Below, piece by piece: positions 14,260-22,475 of a stretch of DNA of 29,153 nt. Under the pieces are notes generated by a model that saw only the letters and a program-made list of their open reading frames with translations, was not told the origin of the DNA and did no database searches. Origin of the DNA: JAQVSH01 sp964451605 (GTDB lineage Bacteria; Bacteroidota; Bacteroidia; Bacteroidales; UBA4181); NCBI GenBank assembly GCA_964451605.1, contig CAYVJA010000036.1, forward strand, positions 1-29,153. Reading direction: 5' to 3'. Numbering within the stretch: position 1 is the stretch's first letter; every line of letters starts with the position of its first letter. The translations under genes were made by a program, and so were the position numbers.

Positions 14260-15258
14260 TTAGGAGTTGGCCACCACCTTCAGGCTTTCTTCCAGAAGTT
14301 GTTTTTTGTCGACCGGTACTACTCCTACCTTTTCGCAAACCTGACCACCGGCCAGGTTGGCGATCTGGGCTACATGCTGAATTTCCAGTCCGGCTACATA
14401 GCACATAGTGGCTACTGCAATTACGGTATCGCCTGCACCCGAAACGTCGGCAATGTTCCTTACTGTGGCGGGGAGTAATTTCGATTGTTTACGTGAGCTG
14501 TAGAAGATTCCTGCTTCGGAGAGGGTTACCATCACATGTTGAATGCCCTGAACGGTGTGCAAAAATTTCGCTGCTCTCGCCAAACCCTTGATATCCGATT
14601 TCTCGAGGCTGATTTCCAGCCCTTCAATAATCTCTTTGAAGTTGGGTTTGAAAAAGGTAACGTAGTTGTAGTTCCGGAAGTTTCTCTTTTTGGGGTCAAC
14701 AAATATCGGAACCTTATTCTCTTTTGCCCATTCGGTAACTTTCGTGATGATACCCGTGGTGATGGATCCTTTATCGTAATCTTCGAAGATAATGGCGTGA
14801 ATTGGTTCGGTAGAAAGAATGGTCAATATCCGGTTGAGAAAGGCGGCTTCTGTCTCCTGATCGATGAGCTCGTCGGTCTCCCGGTCTATACGAAGCAGTT
14901 GTTGCCCGCTGCTGATTACCCGGGTCTTAATGGTACTGGTACGGCCTTTCCGGGTAAGAATACCGTGGCTGGCCATCTTCTTTTTTCGCAGTAGCTCCAT
15001 GAGGGTTTCTCCGCCAAAATCGGTACCAATTACCGAACAGAGTACGGGTGTTCCTCCCAAAGCGCTGATATTTACAGCAAGGTTGGCGGCACCCCCTAAC
15101 CGATTTTCACTTTTTTGAAACGAAAGCACAGGAACCGGCGCCTCCGGCGAGATTCGGTCTACTTTACCCCACATATAGGAGTCGACCATTACATCGCCAA
15201 TGATCAAAATGTTATAGTTGGAAAACCTGTCGAAGGCCTCCTCAATAAAATGGGGCAT
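14260..15258 (-). CDS. hldA: D-glycero-beta-D-manno-heptose-7-phosphate kinase
   Basis: 332 residues of the PfkB/ribokinase family, corresponding to the N-terminal (RfaE1) half of enterobacterial HldE. It phosphorylates heptose-7-phosphate at C1 on the way to ADP-heptose for lipopolysaccharide. Seen are 'IIGDVMVDSYMWG' (19-31), 'RISPEAPVPVL' (35-45), 'RLGGAANLAVNI' (53-64) and the ATP/catalytic loop 'DVSGAGDTV' with Asp277. There is no cytidylyltransferase half; that activity is encoded separately at 19758-20243. It is third in a minus-strand operon after the glycogen synthase-like and DUF4270 genes (4-base gap to the latter). HldA and HldC usually mark the heptose branch, so an LPS inner core or heptosyl glycan is expected. 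Confidence 0.93.
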   Translation of the reverse strand: MPHFIEEAFDRFSNYNILIIGDVMVDSYMWGKVDRISPEAPVPVLSFQKSENRLGGAANLAVNISALGGTPVLCSVIGTDFGGETLMELLRKKKMASHGILTRKGRTSTIKTRVISSGQQLLRIDRETDELIDQETEAAFLNRILTILSTEPIHAIIFEDYDKGSITTGIITKVTEWAKENKVPIFVDPKKRNFRNYNYVTFFKPNFKEIIEGLEISLEKSDIKGLARAAKFLHTVQGIQHVMVTLSEAGIFYSSRKQSKLLPATVRNIADVSGAGDTVIAVATMCYVAGLEIQHVAQIANLAGGQVCEKVGVVPVDKKQLLEESLKVVANS

Positions 15259-15262
15259 GATC

Positions 15263-16555
15263 TTAAAAGGGTTTGGTATAGTATATCTTTAGACCCGAGG
15301 CCGATGGATCGAAAACGACCCTCCTTGCATCATAAAGACGGTTAAGAACATCATTGCCGTAGGTGTTGTCCTCTTCGTAATAGGGTACGATTCTGAATTG
15401 GGTTGCGGTAACCGTGCCCTTTAGAAAACGGGCAAAATGGAGATTCAGATTGAATACATAGGCATTCCTTTCCCGGATATAACCACCGCCCGCAGGCGAC
15501 TGCATTACAGTACTCTCAACGTTGTTCTCGTAATAGAACAGGGTGAGTCGTTTGGGGTATTGGGTCCAGTAAAGCCCCATATGGCTCATCTCTTTGGGTG
15601 TAAGAATCAGTTCGGCTTTCGATATAACCATCCCCGATGTCGACATGGAGTCGAGCCATCGGCCGGCATCATCCATATCTGCCAAAAGATCGGCTCCTGA
15701 CAATCCCTGAATGAAAGCCATTTCGGTAGCAGGCTCTTCCTGATCCAGATAGGGCGCAATTACCGATTCTTCGCGGTTGAACCGATAGCAACTCACTACG
15801 ATACGTGGATAGAAGTACCAGGTAAGATCGTTGCTGGCGTTGTTTTTGTAATACAAGCGCATAGAGGTCGATCGGACCGACGGATAGAGAATGGCGCCGG
15901 TAGCATCGGGTTCGCTACGGGAAAAACGGAAAAGAAACCCGGGAAGAAGTTGTTTAAAGGTTGCGGCATCCATATTTGCACTATCGAGAGCCGTTAGTTG
16001 AGATAGCAGAAGGGTATCATCTACCTTAAGACGCAATAGCGTATCAGACACCGAAACAGAGGTTTCAAGCAGCAGATCGGAAGGCGAGAAAAAGAGATCG
16101 GGATTGGTAGTCGAATAGTATTCCAGTGAATCGTCGAGAGGGGTGTTCATCCGGAAGAGTTGCAGCGTTAACGAGTCGGTGGGTTTCCCGTAGATAGAGT
16201 CAATCTGGATGTAAAGAATCATAGAGTCGGCAGTAACTCCAGCTCCGAGATGTTTCTTTTCCGGGGTAATCTCCATCAGCAAATCGGCCTGTGATACGCC
16301 AAAAATCGGATCGAAGTGGTTTCCCATAGAACGCAGATATCCGTGATCGGTTCGGATGGTATCGCCTGTTTGGGTGCGAAGCGAGAGGGAAGAACCATCG
16401 AACGAGGCAACTATTGCGTTATCGCCCTGGGGAATGAGATCGCTTCCCAGGGTAAGGGCATTTTCGCTGCAGGATGTAGTTCCGGCCAGAATGGCCAAAA
16501 CCACCGCGATAAAGAGTGGTTGGGCGGCGCGAAAAATGAAGGAGTTTCTATTCAT
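15263..16555 (-). CDS. DUF4270 family lipoprotein
   Basis: 430 residues from ATG 16555, which gives a proper signal sequence; an in-frame ATG six codons earlier is less suitable. The signal ends in 'LAGTTSCSEN', with lipidation Cys29. The mature protein starts 'LTLGSDLIPQGDNAIVASFD' and is a beta-rich DUF4270 protein: many 'SLTLQLFRMNTPLDD' and 'SKAELILTPKE'-type strands and 'FDPSASGLKIYYTKPF' at the end. The DUF4270 family is confined largely to Bacteroidetes, its function is unknown, and the lipid anchor suggests outer-membrane or surface location. It lies between the glycogen synthase-like gene (14-base gap) and hldA (4-base gap), fitting an envelope role. Confidence 0.87.
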   Translation of the reverse strand: MNRNSFIFRAAQPLFIAVVLAILAGTTSCSENALTLGSDLIPQGDNAIVASFDGSSLSLRTQTGDTIRTDHGYLRSMGNHFDPIFGVSQADLLMEITPEKKHLGAGVTADSMILYIQIDSIYGKPTDSLTLQLFRMNTPLDDSLEYYSTTNPDLFFSPSDLLLETSVSVSDTLLRLKVDDTLLLSQLTALDSANMDAATFKQLLPGFLFRFSRSEPDATGAILYPSVRSTSMRLYYKNNASNDLTWYFYPRIVVSCYRFNREESVIAPYLDQEEPATEMAFIQGLSGADLLADMDDAGRWLDSMSTSGMVISKAELILTPKEMSHMGLYWTQYPKRLTLFYYENNVESTVMQSPAGGGYIRERNAYVFNLNLHFARFLKGTVTATQFRIVPYYEEDNTYGNDVLNRLYDARRVVFDPSASGLKIYYTKPF

Positions 16556-16569
16556 GGGAGTGAGGAAGG

Positions 16570-17370
16570 TCAAAGGGTATCGTAAAAATCGGAATAGATC
16601 TCAGAACAGAATTCCGGATCCACATGCTTCAAGATCTTTTTTTGTTTGCTTTCGGCCCATTCAATCAGTTGGTTGTCGACTCCGGATCCTGCAACCACCA
16701 CCGCATCGGAATAGGTTATTGCCAGTTTTGCCAGCCCTTCGTAATCGGGATTTTCCAATACGGCAAGATCCTTCTTGGAGATGCCCTCCATCAGAACCTT
16801 CTGTTTGAAGTTTTTCCCAAAACTGTGTTCGAACTGGTCGTCGTACAGAGAATAGACAACCTTGGCATCGGCAAAAATAGGATCTTCGCGTAAGGCCTTT
16901 TTTACATAGAGCGGGACCAGGGCGGTAAACCAGCCGTGGCAGTGGATGATATCGGGAGCCCAGCGAAGTTTTCTGACCGTTTCAAGAACGCCGCGGGCAA
17001 AAAAGATGGCTCTTTCGTCGTTATCCAGAAAGTGATTGCCATCGGTATCGGTCATGGTATGTTTTCGTCCAAAATAGTCGTCGTTGTCGATAAAATAGAC
17101 CTGCATACGAGCCGACTGGATGGAGGCAACTTTTATGATAAGGGGATGGTCGGTGTCGTTAATGATAAGATTCATTCCGGAAAGCCGGATTACCTCGTGC
17201 AACTGATTACGGCGCTCGTTAACACAACCGTATCGGGGCATAAATGTTCTGATCTCTTTTCCTCTTTCCTGAATTCCCTGTGGTAAAAAGCGGCATAACC
17301 TGGAGATTTCCGTTTCGGGCAGGTAGGGTGTAATTTCTTGTGAAATGAACAGTACCTTTTTGTTTTCCAT
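16570..17370 (-). CDS. Truncated glycogen/starch synthase-like protein (GT5 N-terminal domain only)
   Basis: 266 residues, about half a normal bacterial glycogen synthase (roughly 470-490). It resembles only the N-terminal Rossmann domain: 'KVLFISQEITPYLPE', 'PRYGCVNERRN', 'VYFIDNDDYFGR', 'NDERAIFFARGVLE' and 'APDIIHCHGWFTALVPLYVK'. The KxGGL nucleotide-sugar motif expected after 'EITPY' is replaced (PETEISRL), the 'HDW' Asp reads Gly, and the C-terminal GT-B domain with its Glu residues is missing. Classical ADP-glucose transfer is therefore unlikely. The gene is not decaying: it has a good ribosome site, a promoter and a tight operon with DUF4270 and hldA, divergent to panC. I recall this short form beside panC in other Bacteroidetes. 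The actual role is unknown. Confidence 0.85.
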   Translation of the reverse strand: MENKKVLFISQEITPYLPETEISRLCRFLPQGIQERGKEIRTFMPRYGCVNERRNQLHEVIRLSGMNLIINDTDHPLIIKVASIQSARMQVYFIDNDDYFGRKHTMTDTDGNHFLDNDERAIFFARGVLETVRKLRWAPDIIHCHGWFTALVPLYVKKALREDPIFADAKVVYSLYDDQFEHSFGKNFKQKVLMEGISKKDLAVLENPDYEGLAKLAITYSDAVVVAGSGVDNQLIEWAESKQKKILKHVDPEFCSEIYSDFYDTL

Positions 17371-17376
17371 TACTAG

Positions 17377-17381
17377 CCTCC
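17377..17381 (-). promoter_or_regulatory. Shine-Dalgarno of the glycogen synthase-like gene
   Basis: GGAGG on the minus strand lies 6 bases before the ATG at 17370. It fixes the start and is one of only two strong ribosome sites I noticed in the window. Confidence 0.75.
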
Positions 17382-17405
17382 GCGGTGATTTTTGTTTTGA
17401 TTCTA

Positions 17406-17413
17406 CAAAATTA
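17406..17413 (-). promoter_or_regulatory. -7 box of the leftward operon (glycogen synthase-like, DUF4270, hldA)
   Basis: The minus strand reads TAATTTTG, an exact TAnnTTTG box. Transcription would start near 17399, about 29 bases before the start codon at 17370. The -33 region has GTTT rather than TTTG. Confidence 0.55.
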
Positions 17414-17443
17414 AGAATTTTTCTTGAGAAACAGAGATTTCTC

Positions 17444-17451
17444 TATCTTTG
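17444..17451 (+). promoter_or_regulatory. -7 box of the rightward operon (panC onward)
   Basis: TATCTTTG is an exact TAnnTTTG box. CTTG at 17423-17426 is 17 bases upstream, slightly short of the usual 19-21. The leader to the panC start at 17513 would be about 55 bases. It is back to back with the leftward promoter, 30 bp away. Confidence 0.6.
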
Positions 17452-17512
17452 CCCGGTAAAATGTTGTTTACTTTGGGGTTTCTTCGAGTAGTCTCTCCTT
17501 CGATTTGCTGAC

Positions 17513-18355
17513 ATGAAAATTGTAGAAACACGAGCCGGATTATCCGAACTTATCGCTGTTTATAAGCGCGAGGGGGCAAAAGTAGGATTCGTTCCTACCA
17601 TGGGTGCGTTGCATGAGGGTCATCTCTCTCTGGTTGAGCAGTCTGTTGCCTCCTGTACAAAAACCGTTGTTAGTATTTTTGTAAATCCCACTCAGTTTAA
17701 CGATCCGCGCGATCTGGCCAAGTATCCCCGTACGCTTGAGCAGGATATTGCTCTTCTCCGGAGTTCGGGTTGTGATGTTGTGTTTGCTCCCTCGGTGGAG
17801 GAGATGTACCCTGAACCTGATACCCGTGTTTTCGACTTAAGTCCGTTCGACAGGGTGATGGAGGGCGCTTCCCGCCCTGGCCACTTCAATGGGGTGGCGC
17901 AGGTGGTAAGCAAGTTGTTTGAGTTTGTCAATCCCGACGAGGCCTTTTTTGGAGAAAAAGATTACCAGCAGCTGGCTATTATTCGACTTATGGTTAGGCA
18001 GCTGGGGCTTTCGCTTACTATTACCGGTTGTCCTATTGTGCGTGAACCCGACGGGTTGGCCATGAGTTCCAGAAATCGCTTATTGTCGCCGGAGCTGCGT
18101 GCTGTGGCTCCCTCTATATACCGTGCTTTGAACGAGGCCACCCTGTTGGGTCGTTCGCTTCCGGTTGAGGTTATACGTGAACGGGTTATTGCGCAAATTA
18201 ACGGGTCGGCCGGTCTTCAGACAGAGTATTTCGAAGTGATGGATGCCGATTGTCTGATTCCCGTTTCTTCATGGAATAGTGCTCCCCGAATCAGGGGATT
18301 TGTGGCTGTCAGAGCCGGATTGATCAGGCTGATCGACAACGTTCCGTTGGGATAG
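17513..18355 (+). CDS. panC: Pantothenate synthetase
   Basis: 280 residues. It joins pantoate and beta-alanine with ATP to give pantothenate in the cytoplasm. Seen are 'FVPTMGALHEGHLSLV' with the HxGH pair His34/His37, 'SIFVNPTQFNDPRDLAKYPR', 'GHFNGVAQVVSKLF', 'FFGEKDYQQL' and 'REPDGLAMSSRNRLLSPE'. It is first in the rightward operon. panD, which makes the beta-alanine, follows 32 bases later. Confidence 0.97.
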   Translation: MKIVETRAGLSELIAVYKREGAKVGFVPTMGALHEGHLSLVEQSVASCTKTVVSIFVNPTQFNDPRDLAKYPRTLEQDIALLRSSGCDVVFAPSVEEMYPEPDTRVFDLSPFDRVMEGASRPGHFNGVAQVVSKLFEFVNPDEAFFGEKDYQQLAIIRLMVRQLGLSLTITGCPIVREPDGLAMSSRNRLLSPELRAVAPSIYRALNEATLLGRSLPVEVIRERVIAQINGSAGLQTEYFEVMDADCLIPVSSWNSAPRIRGFVAVRAGLIRLIDNVPLG

Positions 18356-18387
18356 AGCCGGCGGTTTTTACTATTATTGTCTACAGA

Positions 18388-18738
18388 ATGAAAATAGAGA
18401 TTCTAAAATCGAAACTTCACCGGGTAACCGTTACCGAAGCCAACCTGAACTATATTGGCAGCATCACAATCGATGAGGATTTGCTTGATGCAGCTAATAT
18501 GATTGAGTTTGAGAAGGTCCAGGTGGTGGATATTAATAACGGCGCCCGTTTAGAAACTTATATCATTAAGGGTGAGAGAGGCTCGGGTGTAATTTGCCTT
18601 AACGGGCCGGCTGCACACCTTGTAGCTCCGGGTGATATCGTAATCGTGATGTCGTACGCTTTAATGGATTTTGAAGAGGCTAAACATTTTACCCCCGCTC
18701 TTGTATTCCCCGACACCCGTACTAATCGGCTTTTGTAA
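18388..18738 (+). CDS. panD: Aspartate 1-decarboxylase
   Basis: 116 residues made as a proenzyme. Self-cleavage between Gly24 and Ser25 in 'NYIGSITID' forms the pyruvoyl cofactor. It decarboxylates aspartate to beta-alanine for PanC. 'NGARLETYIIKGERGSGVICLNGPAAHL' and 'GDIVIVMSYA' are the conserved core. The start ATG at 18388 gives the usual short N-terminal beta piece, and the next gene begins 8 bases after the stop. Confidence 0.97.
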   Translation: MKIEILKSKLHRVTVTEANLNYIGSITIDEDLLDAANMIEFEKVQVVDINNGARLETYIIKGERGSGVICLNGPAAHLVAPGDIVIVMSYALMDFEEAKHFTPALVFPDTRTNRLL

Positions 18739-18746
18739 GTGACAGG

Positions 18747-19754
18747 ATGAGGCGTTTTCTTCGCAATTCACTGCAGTTTCTTCTCTTTTTGGGTATCGCA
18801 TCGCTTCTTTTATGGATAGCATTTCGCGATATGCCTGCAGAATCGCTGTTGGAAGGGTTTCGTGCGTCGAACGGACTTCTCATTCTTGTTGCGGTTGGCG
18901 TGGCCTTTTTCTCTTACCTCTTTCGGGCTTTACGCTGGCAGTTGCTGATTGCCCCTTTGGGGCACACCCCCAAGGTCAGACATGTGTTTTTCAGTGTGAT
19001 GATAGGCTATCTTGCCAATTTTCTCTTTCCCCGTTTGGGAGAGGTGGCTCGTTGCGGAGCTCTTTCGCGTAAATCGGCTATCCCCGTGGATAAACTTATT
19101 GGTACCGTGATTATCGAGAGGGTGGTAGATATGGCCTCTTTGTTGTTGATAACACTTCTTTATACCGCTTTGCGTTTTGATTTTCTGTTCGGATTTATCG
19201 AAAAAACTGGCGAATACTTTGATATGCCTGGCAATGATTTTTTGATTGCTCTCTTTATCGGGCTGGTATTATTACTGCTCGGAATGTGGGTTATGTACCG
19301 GCTTTTCAAAAAATATTTTCCCAAGGGCAATTTCCGCGACAGGCTTTCCAAATGGGTGCACGGGGTGACACTGGGTTTGCGATCACTGATGGATTTGCAC
19401 GAAAGATGGGCTTTTCTGCTCTATACTCTCCTTATCTGGATGTCCTACTTTTTCATGACTTATCTGCTTTTCCTGGCCATCCCTGCTACTGCCCATCTCT
19501 CTCTTGCCGATACTGTTTTTATTCTGGTGATCGGTTCGTTTGCTTTTGTGATTCCGGCTCAGGGCGGCATCGGCTCTTTCCATCTGATGATCTCGCTCGG
19601 ACTCACAATTCTGGGTGTTTCAAGAGCCGATGGTTTGGTTTATGCCACCCTTTCGCATGGCGTTCAATCGTTGTTTGCCGTTGTTCTCGGTGCGTTGTCG
19701 TTTGTTCTGCTCTTTTCCGGATATCGTAATCACTCCTCTGTTCAATCGAAATAA
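18747..19754 (+). CDS. LPG-synthase-TM (flippase-like) membrane protein
   Basis: 335 residues with about eight membrane segments, of the lysylphosphatidylglycerol synthase transmembrane region family (PF03706, formerly UPF0104). Family features are 'YLFRALRWQLLIAPLG', 'VMIGYLANFLFPRLGEVARCGALSRK', 'GTVIIERVVDM', and late 'FVIPAQGGIGSFHLMISLGL' (the PGGIGxxE-like stretch). The aminoacyl-transferase domain of MprF is absent. Such short proteins are thought to move lipid-linked molecules across the inner membrane, but this one's substrate is unknown. It stands between panD and hldC with 8- and 3-base gaps, so a link to lipid or LPS export is a reasonable guess. Confidence 0.87.
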   Translation: MRRFLRNSLQFLLFLGIASLLLWIAFRDMPAESLLEGFRASNGLLILVAVGVAFFSYLFRALRWQLLIAPLGHTPKVRHVFFSVMIGYLANFLFPRLGEVARCGALSRKSAIPVDKLIGTVIIERVVDMASLLLITLLYTALRFDFLFGFIEKTGEYFDMPGNDFLIALFIGLVLLLLGMWVMYRLFKKYFPKGNFRDRLSKWVHGVTLGLRSLMDLHERWAFLLYTLLIWMSYFFMTYLLFLAIPATAHLSLADTVFILVIGSFAFVIPAQGGIGSFHLMISLGLTILGVSRADGLVYATLSHGVQSLFAVVLGALSFVLLFSGYRNHSSVQSK

Positions 19755-19757
19755 GGT

Positions 19758-20243
19758 ATGGATGCGCTCGAACTGATTTCATCAAAAATCTTTCTCTCCC
19801 CCTCAGGTATGCAGAGAGAACTTGCCAGGCAACGCTTTCTGGGACGAAAGATTGTCTTTACCAATGGCTGTTTTGATGTGTTGCACCGGGGACATGTGGA
19901 ATATCTGGCAAAGGCCGCTTCGCTGGGGAATTTTTTGCTGATAGGCCTTAACACCGATGCATCGGTCAGGCGGTTAAAGGGGCCCTCACGGCCGGTAAAC
20001 AACCAGGACGCCCGGGCTTTGGTTCTGGCCTCCCTCTCCTTTGTTTCGGCTGTATGTCTGTTCGATGAGGATACCCCCTATGACTTAATCAGAGAGGTTG
20101 AACCCGACTTTCTAGTGAAGGGCGCCGATTATAAACCCACCGAAATTGTGGGTTCGGATCTGGTGTTGGCAAAAGGAGGAGAGGTGATTACCATCCCGCT
20201 TACACCCGGATACTCTTCTACTTCCATCCTCTCGAAGATCTGA
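19758..20243 (+). CDS. hldC: D-glycero-beta-D-manno-heptose 1-phosphate adenylyltransferase
   Basis: 161 residues, corresponding to the C-terminal (RfaE2) half of HldE. It adds AMP from ATP to heptose-1-phosphate to form ADP-heptose. Motifs are 'FTNGCFDVLHRGHVEYL' (HxGH, His43/His46), 'LIGLNTDASVRRLKGPSRPVN', 'PDFLVKGADYKPTEIVGSD' and the end motif 'GYSSTSIL'. It follows the membrane protein after 3 bases. Its kinase partner hldA is in the divergent operon about 4.5 kb to the left. The start at 19758 has a weak upstream AAGG. Confidence 0.95.
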   Translation: MDALELISSKIFLSPSGMQRELARQRFLGRKIVFTNGCFDVLHRGHVEYLAKAASLGNFLLIGLNTDASVRRLKGPSRPVNNQDARALVLASLSFVSAVCLFDEDTPYDLIREVEPDFLVKGADYKPTEIVGSDLVLAKGGEVITIPLTPGYSSTSILSKI

Positions 20244-20298
20244 TTTCTCCGGTTCCTTTTTGTATCTTCGTGGCCATATCATCTAATTCTATCTTGCA

Positions 20299-22446
20299 AT
20301 GAAGAGATTTATTGTTGCAGTTATATTTTTCCAGACTCTTTTGTTCCGTGCTATTGCGGTTCCCGATGAGGGAATGTGGTTACCCAAGTATATCGGGAAG
20401 AATGCAAAGGAGATGAAGAAAATGGGTTTTAAGCTATCGCCCGCATCTCTTTATCATGATACCCAGGCCAGCGTGAAAGATGCGGTTGTCTGGTTTAACG
20501 GGGGGTGTACCGGTGAGATTGTATCGCCCGAAGGTCTCCTGCTAACCAACCATCATTGCGGATACGGAGCCATTGTAAAACATAGTACCCCCGATAATAA
20601 TATTCATGACAAAGGGTGGTATGCCGCAACAAGAGCCGATGAGAAGCCTAACCCCGGAATGTGGGTGAGTATTCTGGTAAGAATGGATGATGTAACCGAA
20701 CTGCTTCGTGCAGCTGCAGGCCAGCTCACCGGAAGTGCACGACAGGCTGCGGTTGCGGCAGAGGTCAGAAAGTTGGTTGCACAAGCCACAGAGGGAACGC
20801 ATTATGAGGCTTTTGTCAGGGAGGCCTATCAGGGGAACGCCTCCTACCTTTACGTGATGGAGCGTTTTACCGATATCCGTCTGGTGGGTACACCGCCCAA
20901 CGCCGTGGGAAATTTTGGCGGAGATACCGATAATTGGGAGTGGCCCCGTCACACCGGCGATTTTTCTATGTTTCGTATCTATGCCGGGAAAGATAACAAA
21001 CCGTCCCCCTATTCGCCCGATAATGTTCCCTACAAGCCGCGTCACTACCTTCCTGTTTCTATCAAAGGCGTTCATGAGGGTGATTTTACCATGGTGTATG
21101 GTTTTCCCGGTTCGACCAACCGTTATGAAACCTCCTTCGGTGTGAAACAGGCATCGGATATTGTTAATCCCGCAATCGTGGCGCTCAGAGAGATGCGTCT
21201 GCAACACTGGAAGTCGGAGATGGATAAGGATGAGGCGATTAAGCTGAAATTGGCCTCATCGTACGCCAGCATTGCCAACTATTGGAAATATTATATCGGA
21301 CAGACTGAACAGCTGCTCCGACGAAAAGTTTATGAACAGAAACAGGAGGAAGAGGCTGCATTCTTGCGCTATTTTTCGGGCGATACGGCTATGTCGGCTG
21401 TTCTGCCTGCCATGAAGGCAGCTTACAGTGCCATTGAGCCCTACGCTCTTCACCAGGTATATATGTCGCAAGGTCTTGGTGCTTCAGCGTTGCTGACGGC
21501 GTCCCGTTCGTTTACGCAAATCCTCTCTCTTCTCTCCTCTTCCGATTCGGCACGGCTGATTCAGGCTGCCGACAGAGTAAAATCTCTGCGTTTGTCGATA
21601 CAAAACAGTGCCCATCTCCCTTCCGACCGGAAAATTACGGCAACCTTTCTGGAGATGTATTTTCGTAATATCCCCTCCGATCAGCAGCCCGACTACTTTG
21701 TACAGCTCGTAAAGGGCTGGCAGAAGCAGGATGCTGAGGGTTTCTCTGCTTACGCCGATAAGCTCTACAACGAGAGTCTTCTTATCAATGATGCGCTTTT
21801 TGAAACTTTTGTGCAGAATCCCACGGCCGCCGCTCTTGAAAACGATCCGGCCTTTCGTCTTGTCACGGCAATTGTATCGAATTACAGCGTAAAATATCAA
21901 CCGGTTTTTAATCGGTTCCAACAGGAAATTGCTCCTCTTCGCACAAAGTTTGTTCAGGGGAAGTTGTTGATGGCCGGAAACAAGCTGACCTACCCCGATG
22001 CCAACTCTACCCTGAGGATAACGTATGGCTCTGTGTTGGGCTACAATCCCCGGGATGCGGTCTCCTTTTCGTACAAGACTACCCTTGATGGGGTGATGGA
22101 GAAGGAGAAGCCCGGAGATGAGGAGTTCGATGTGCCTGCCGCCATGAAATCGCTCTACGAGACGAAAAATTTTGGGCCTTATGCAGGACAAGAGAAGATG
22201 CTTCCTGTCAATTTCCTTACCAACAACGATATTACAGGGGGTAATTCAGGCAGCCCGGTTTTGAATGCGAAAGGGGAACTCCTGGGTTTGGCCTTCGATG
22301 GCAATTGGGAGGCAATGAGTGGTGATATCGCCTTCGATTCGCGGTTTAAGCGTTGTATCAATGTGGATATTCGCTATGTCTTGTTTTTGATAGACACTAT
22401 GGGTGGAGCCACTCATCTGATTGAGGAGATGGATATTGTCGAGTAG
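20299..22446 (+). CDS. S46 dipeptidyl peptidase, DPP7-like
   Basis: 715 residues with a signal peptide (about 1-20). S46 peptidases are chymotrypsin-fold serine dipeptidyl aminopeptidases in the periplasm of peptide-eating Bacteroidetes. The His is in 'LLLTNHHCGYG' (85/86), Asp221 in 'RHTGDFSMFRIY', and Ser650 in 'ITGGNSGSPV'. N-terminal binding residues are in 'GGDTDNWEWPRHTGDF'. Specificity: position Ser+18 is Gly668 in 'FDGNWEAMSGD'. In the family as I know it, DPP11 (Asp/Glu at P1) has Arg here and DPP7 (hydrophobic P1) has Gly, so this is read as DPP7-type. An internal helical insert lies at about 300-580. It has its own spacing (55 bases) from hldC. Confidence 0.93.
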   Translation: MKRFIVAVIFFQTLLFRAIAVPDEGMWLPKYIGKNAKEMKKMGFKLSPASLYHDTQASVKDAVVWFNGGCTGEIVSPEGLLLTNHHCGYGAIVKHSTPDNNIHDKGWYAATRADEKPNPGMWVSILVRMDDVTELLRAAAGQLTGSARQAAVAAEVRKLVAQATEGTHYEAFVREAYQGNASYLYVMERFTDIRLVGTPPNAVGNFGGDTDNWEWPRHTGDFSMFRIYAGKDNKPSPYSPDNVPYKPRHYLPVSIKGVHEGDFTMVYGFPGSTNRYETSFGVKQASDIVNPAIVALREMRLQHWKSEMDKDEAIKLKLASSYASIANYWKYYIGQTEQLLRRKVYEQKQEEEAAFLRYFSGDTAMSAVLPAMKAAYSAIEPYALHQVYMSQGLGASALLTASRSFTQILSLLSSSDSARLIQAADRVKSLRLSIQNSAHLPSDRKITATFLEMYFRNIPSDQQPDYFVQLVKGWQKQDAEGFSAYADKLYNESLLINDALFETFVQNPTAAALENDPAFRLVTAIVSNYSVKYQPVFNRFQQEIAPLRTKFVQGKLLMAGNKLTYPDANSTLRITYGSVLGYNPRDAVSFSYKTTLDGVMEKEKPGDEEFDVPAAMKSLYETKNFGPYAGQEKMLPVNFLTNNDITGGNSGSPVLNAKGELLGLAFDGNWEAMSGDIAFDSRFKRCINVDIRYVLFLIDTMGGATHLIEEMDIVE

Positions 22447-22475
22447 TTTTTCTATGTTGTTGTTATTTTATACAA

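Noticed and set aside
16570..17370. Glycogen synthase-like gene as a decaying pseudogene
   Set aside because: The frame is intact, the ribosome site and promoter are good, and the operon is compact. No remnant of the second domain lies downstream, where the DUF4270 gene begins at once.
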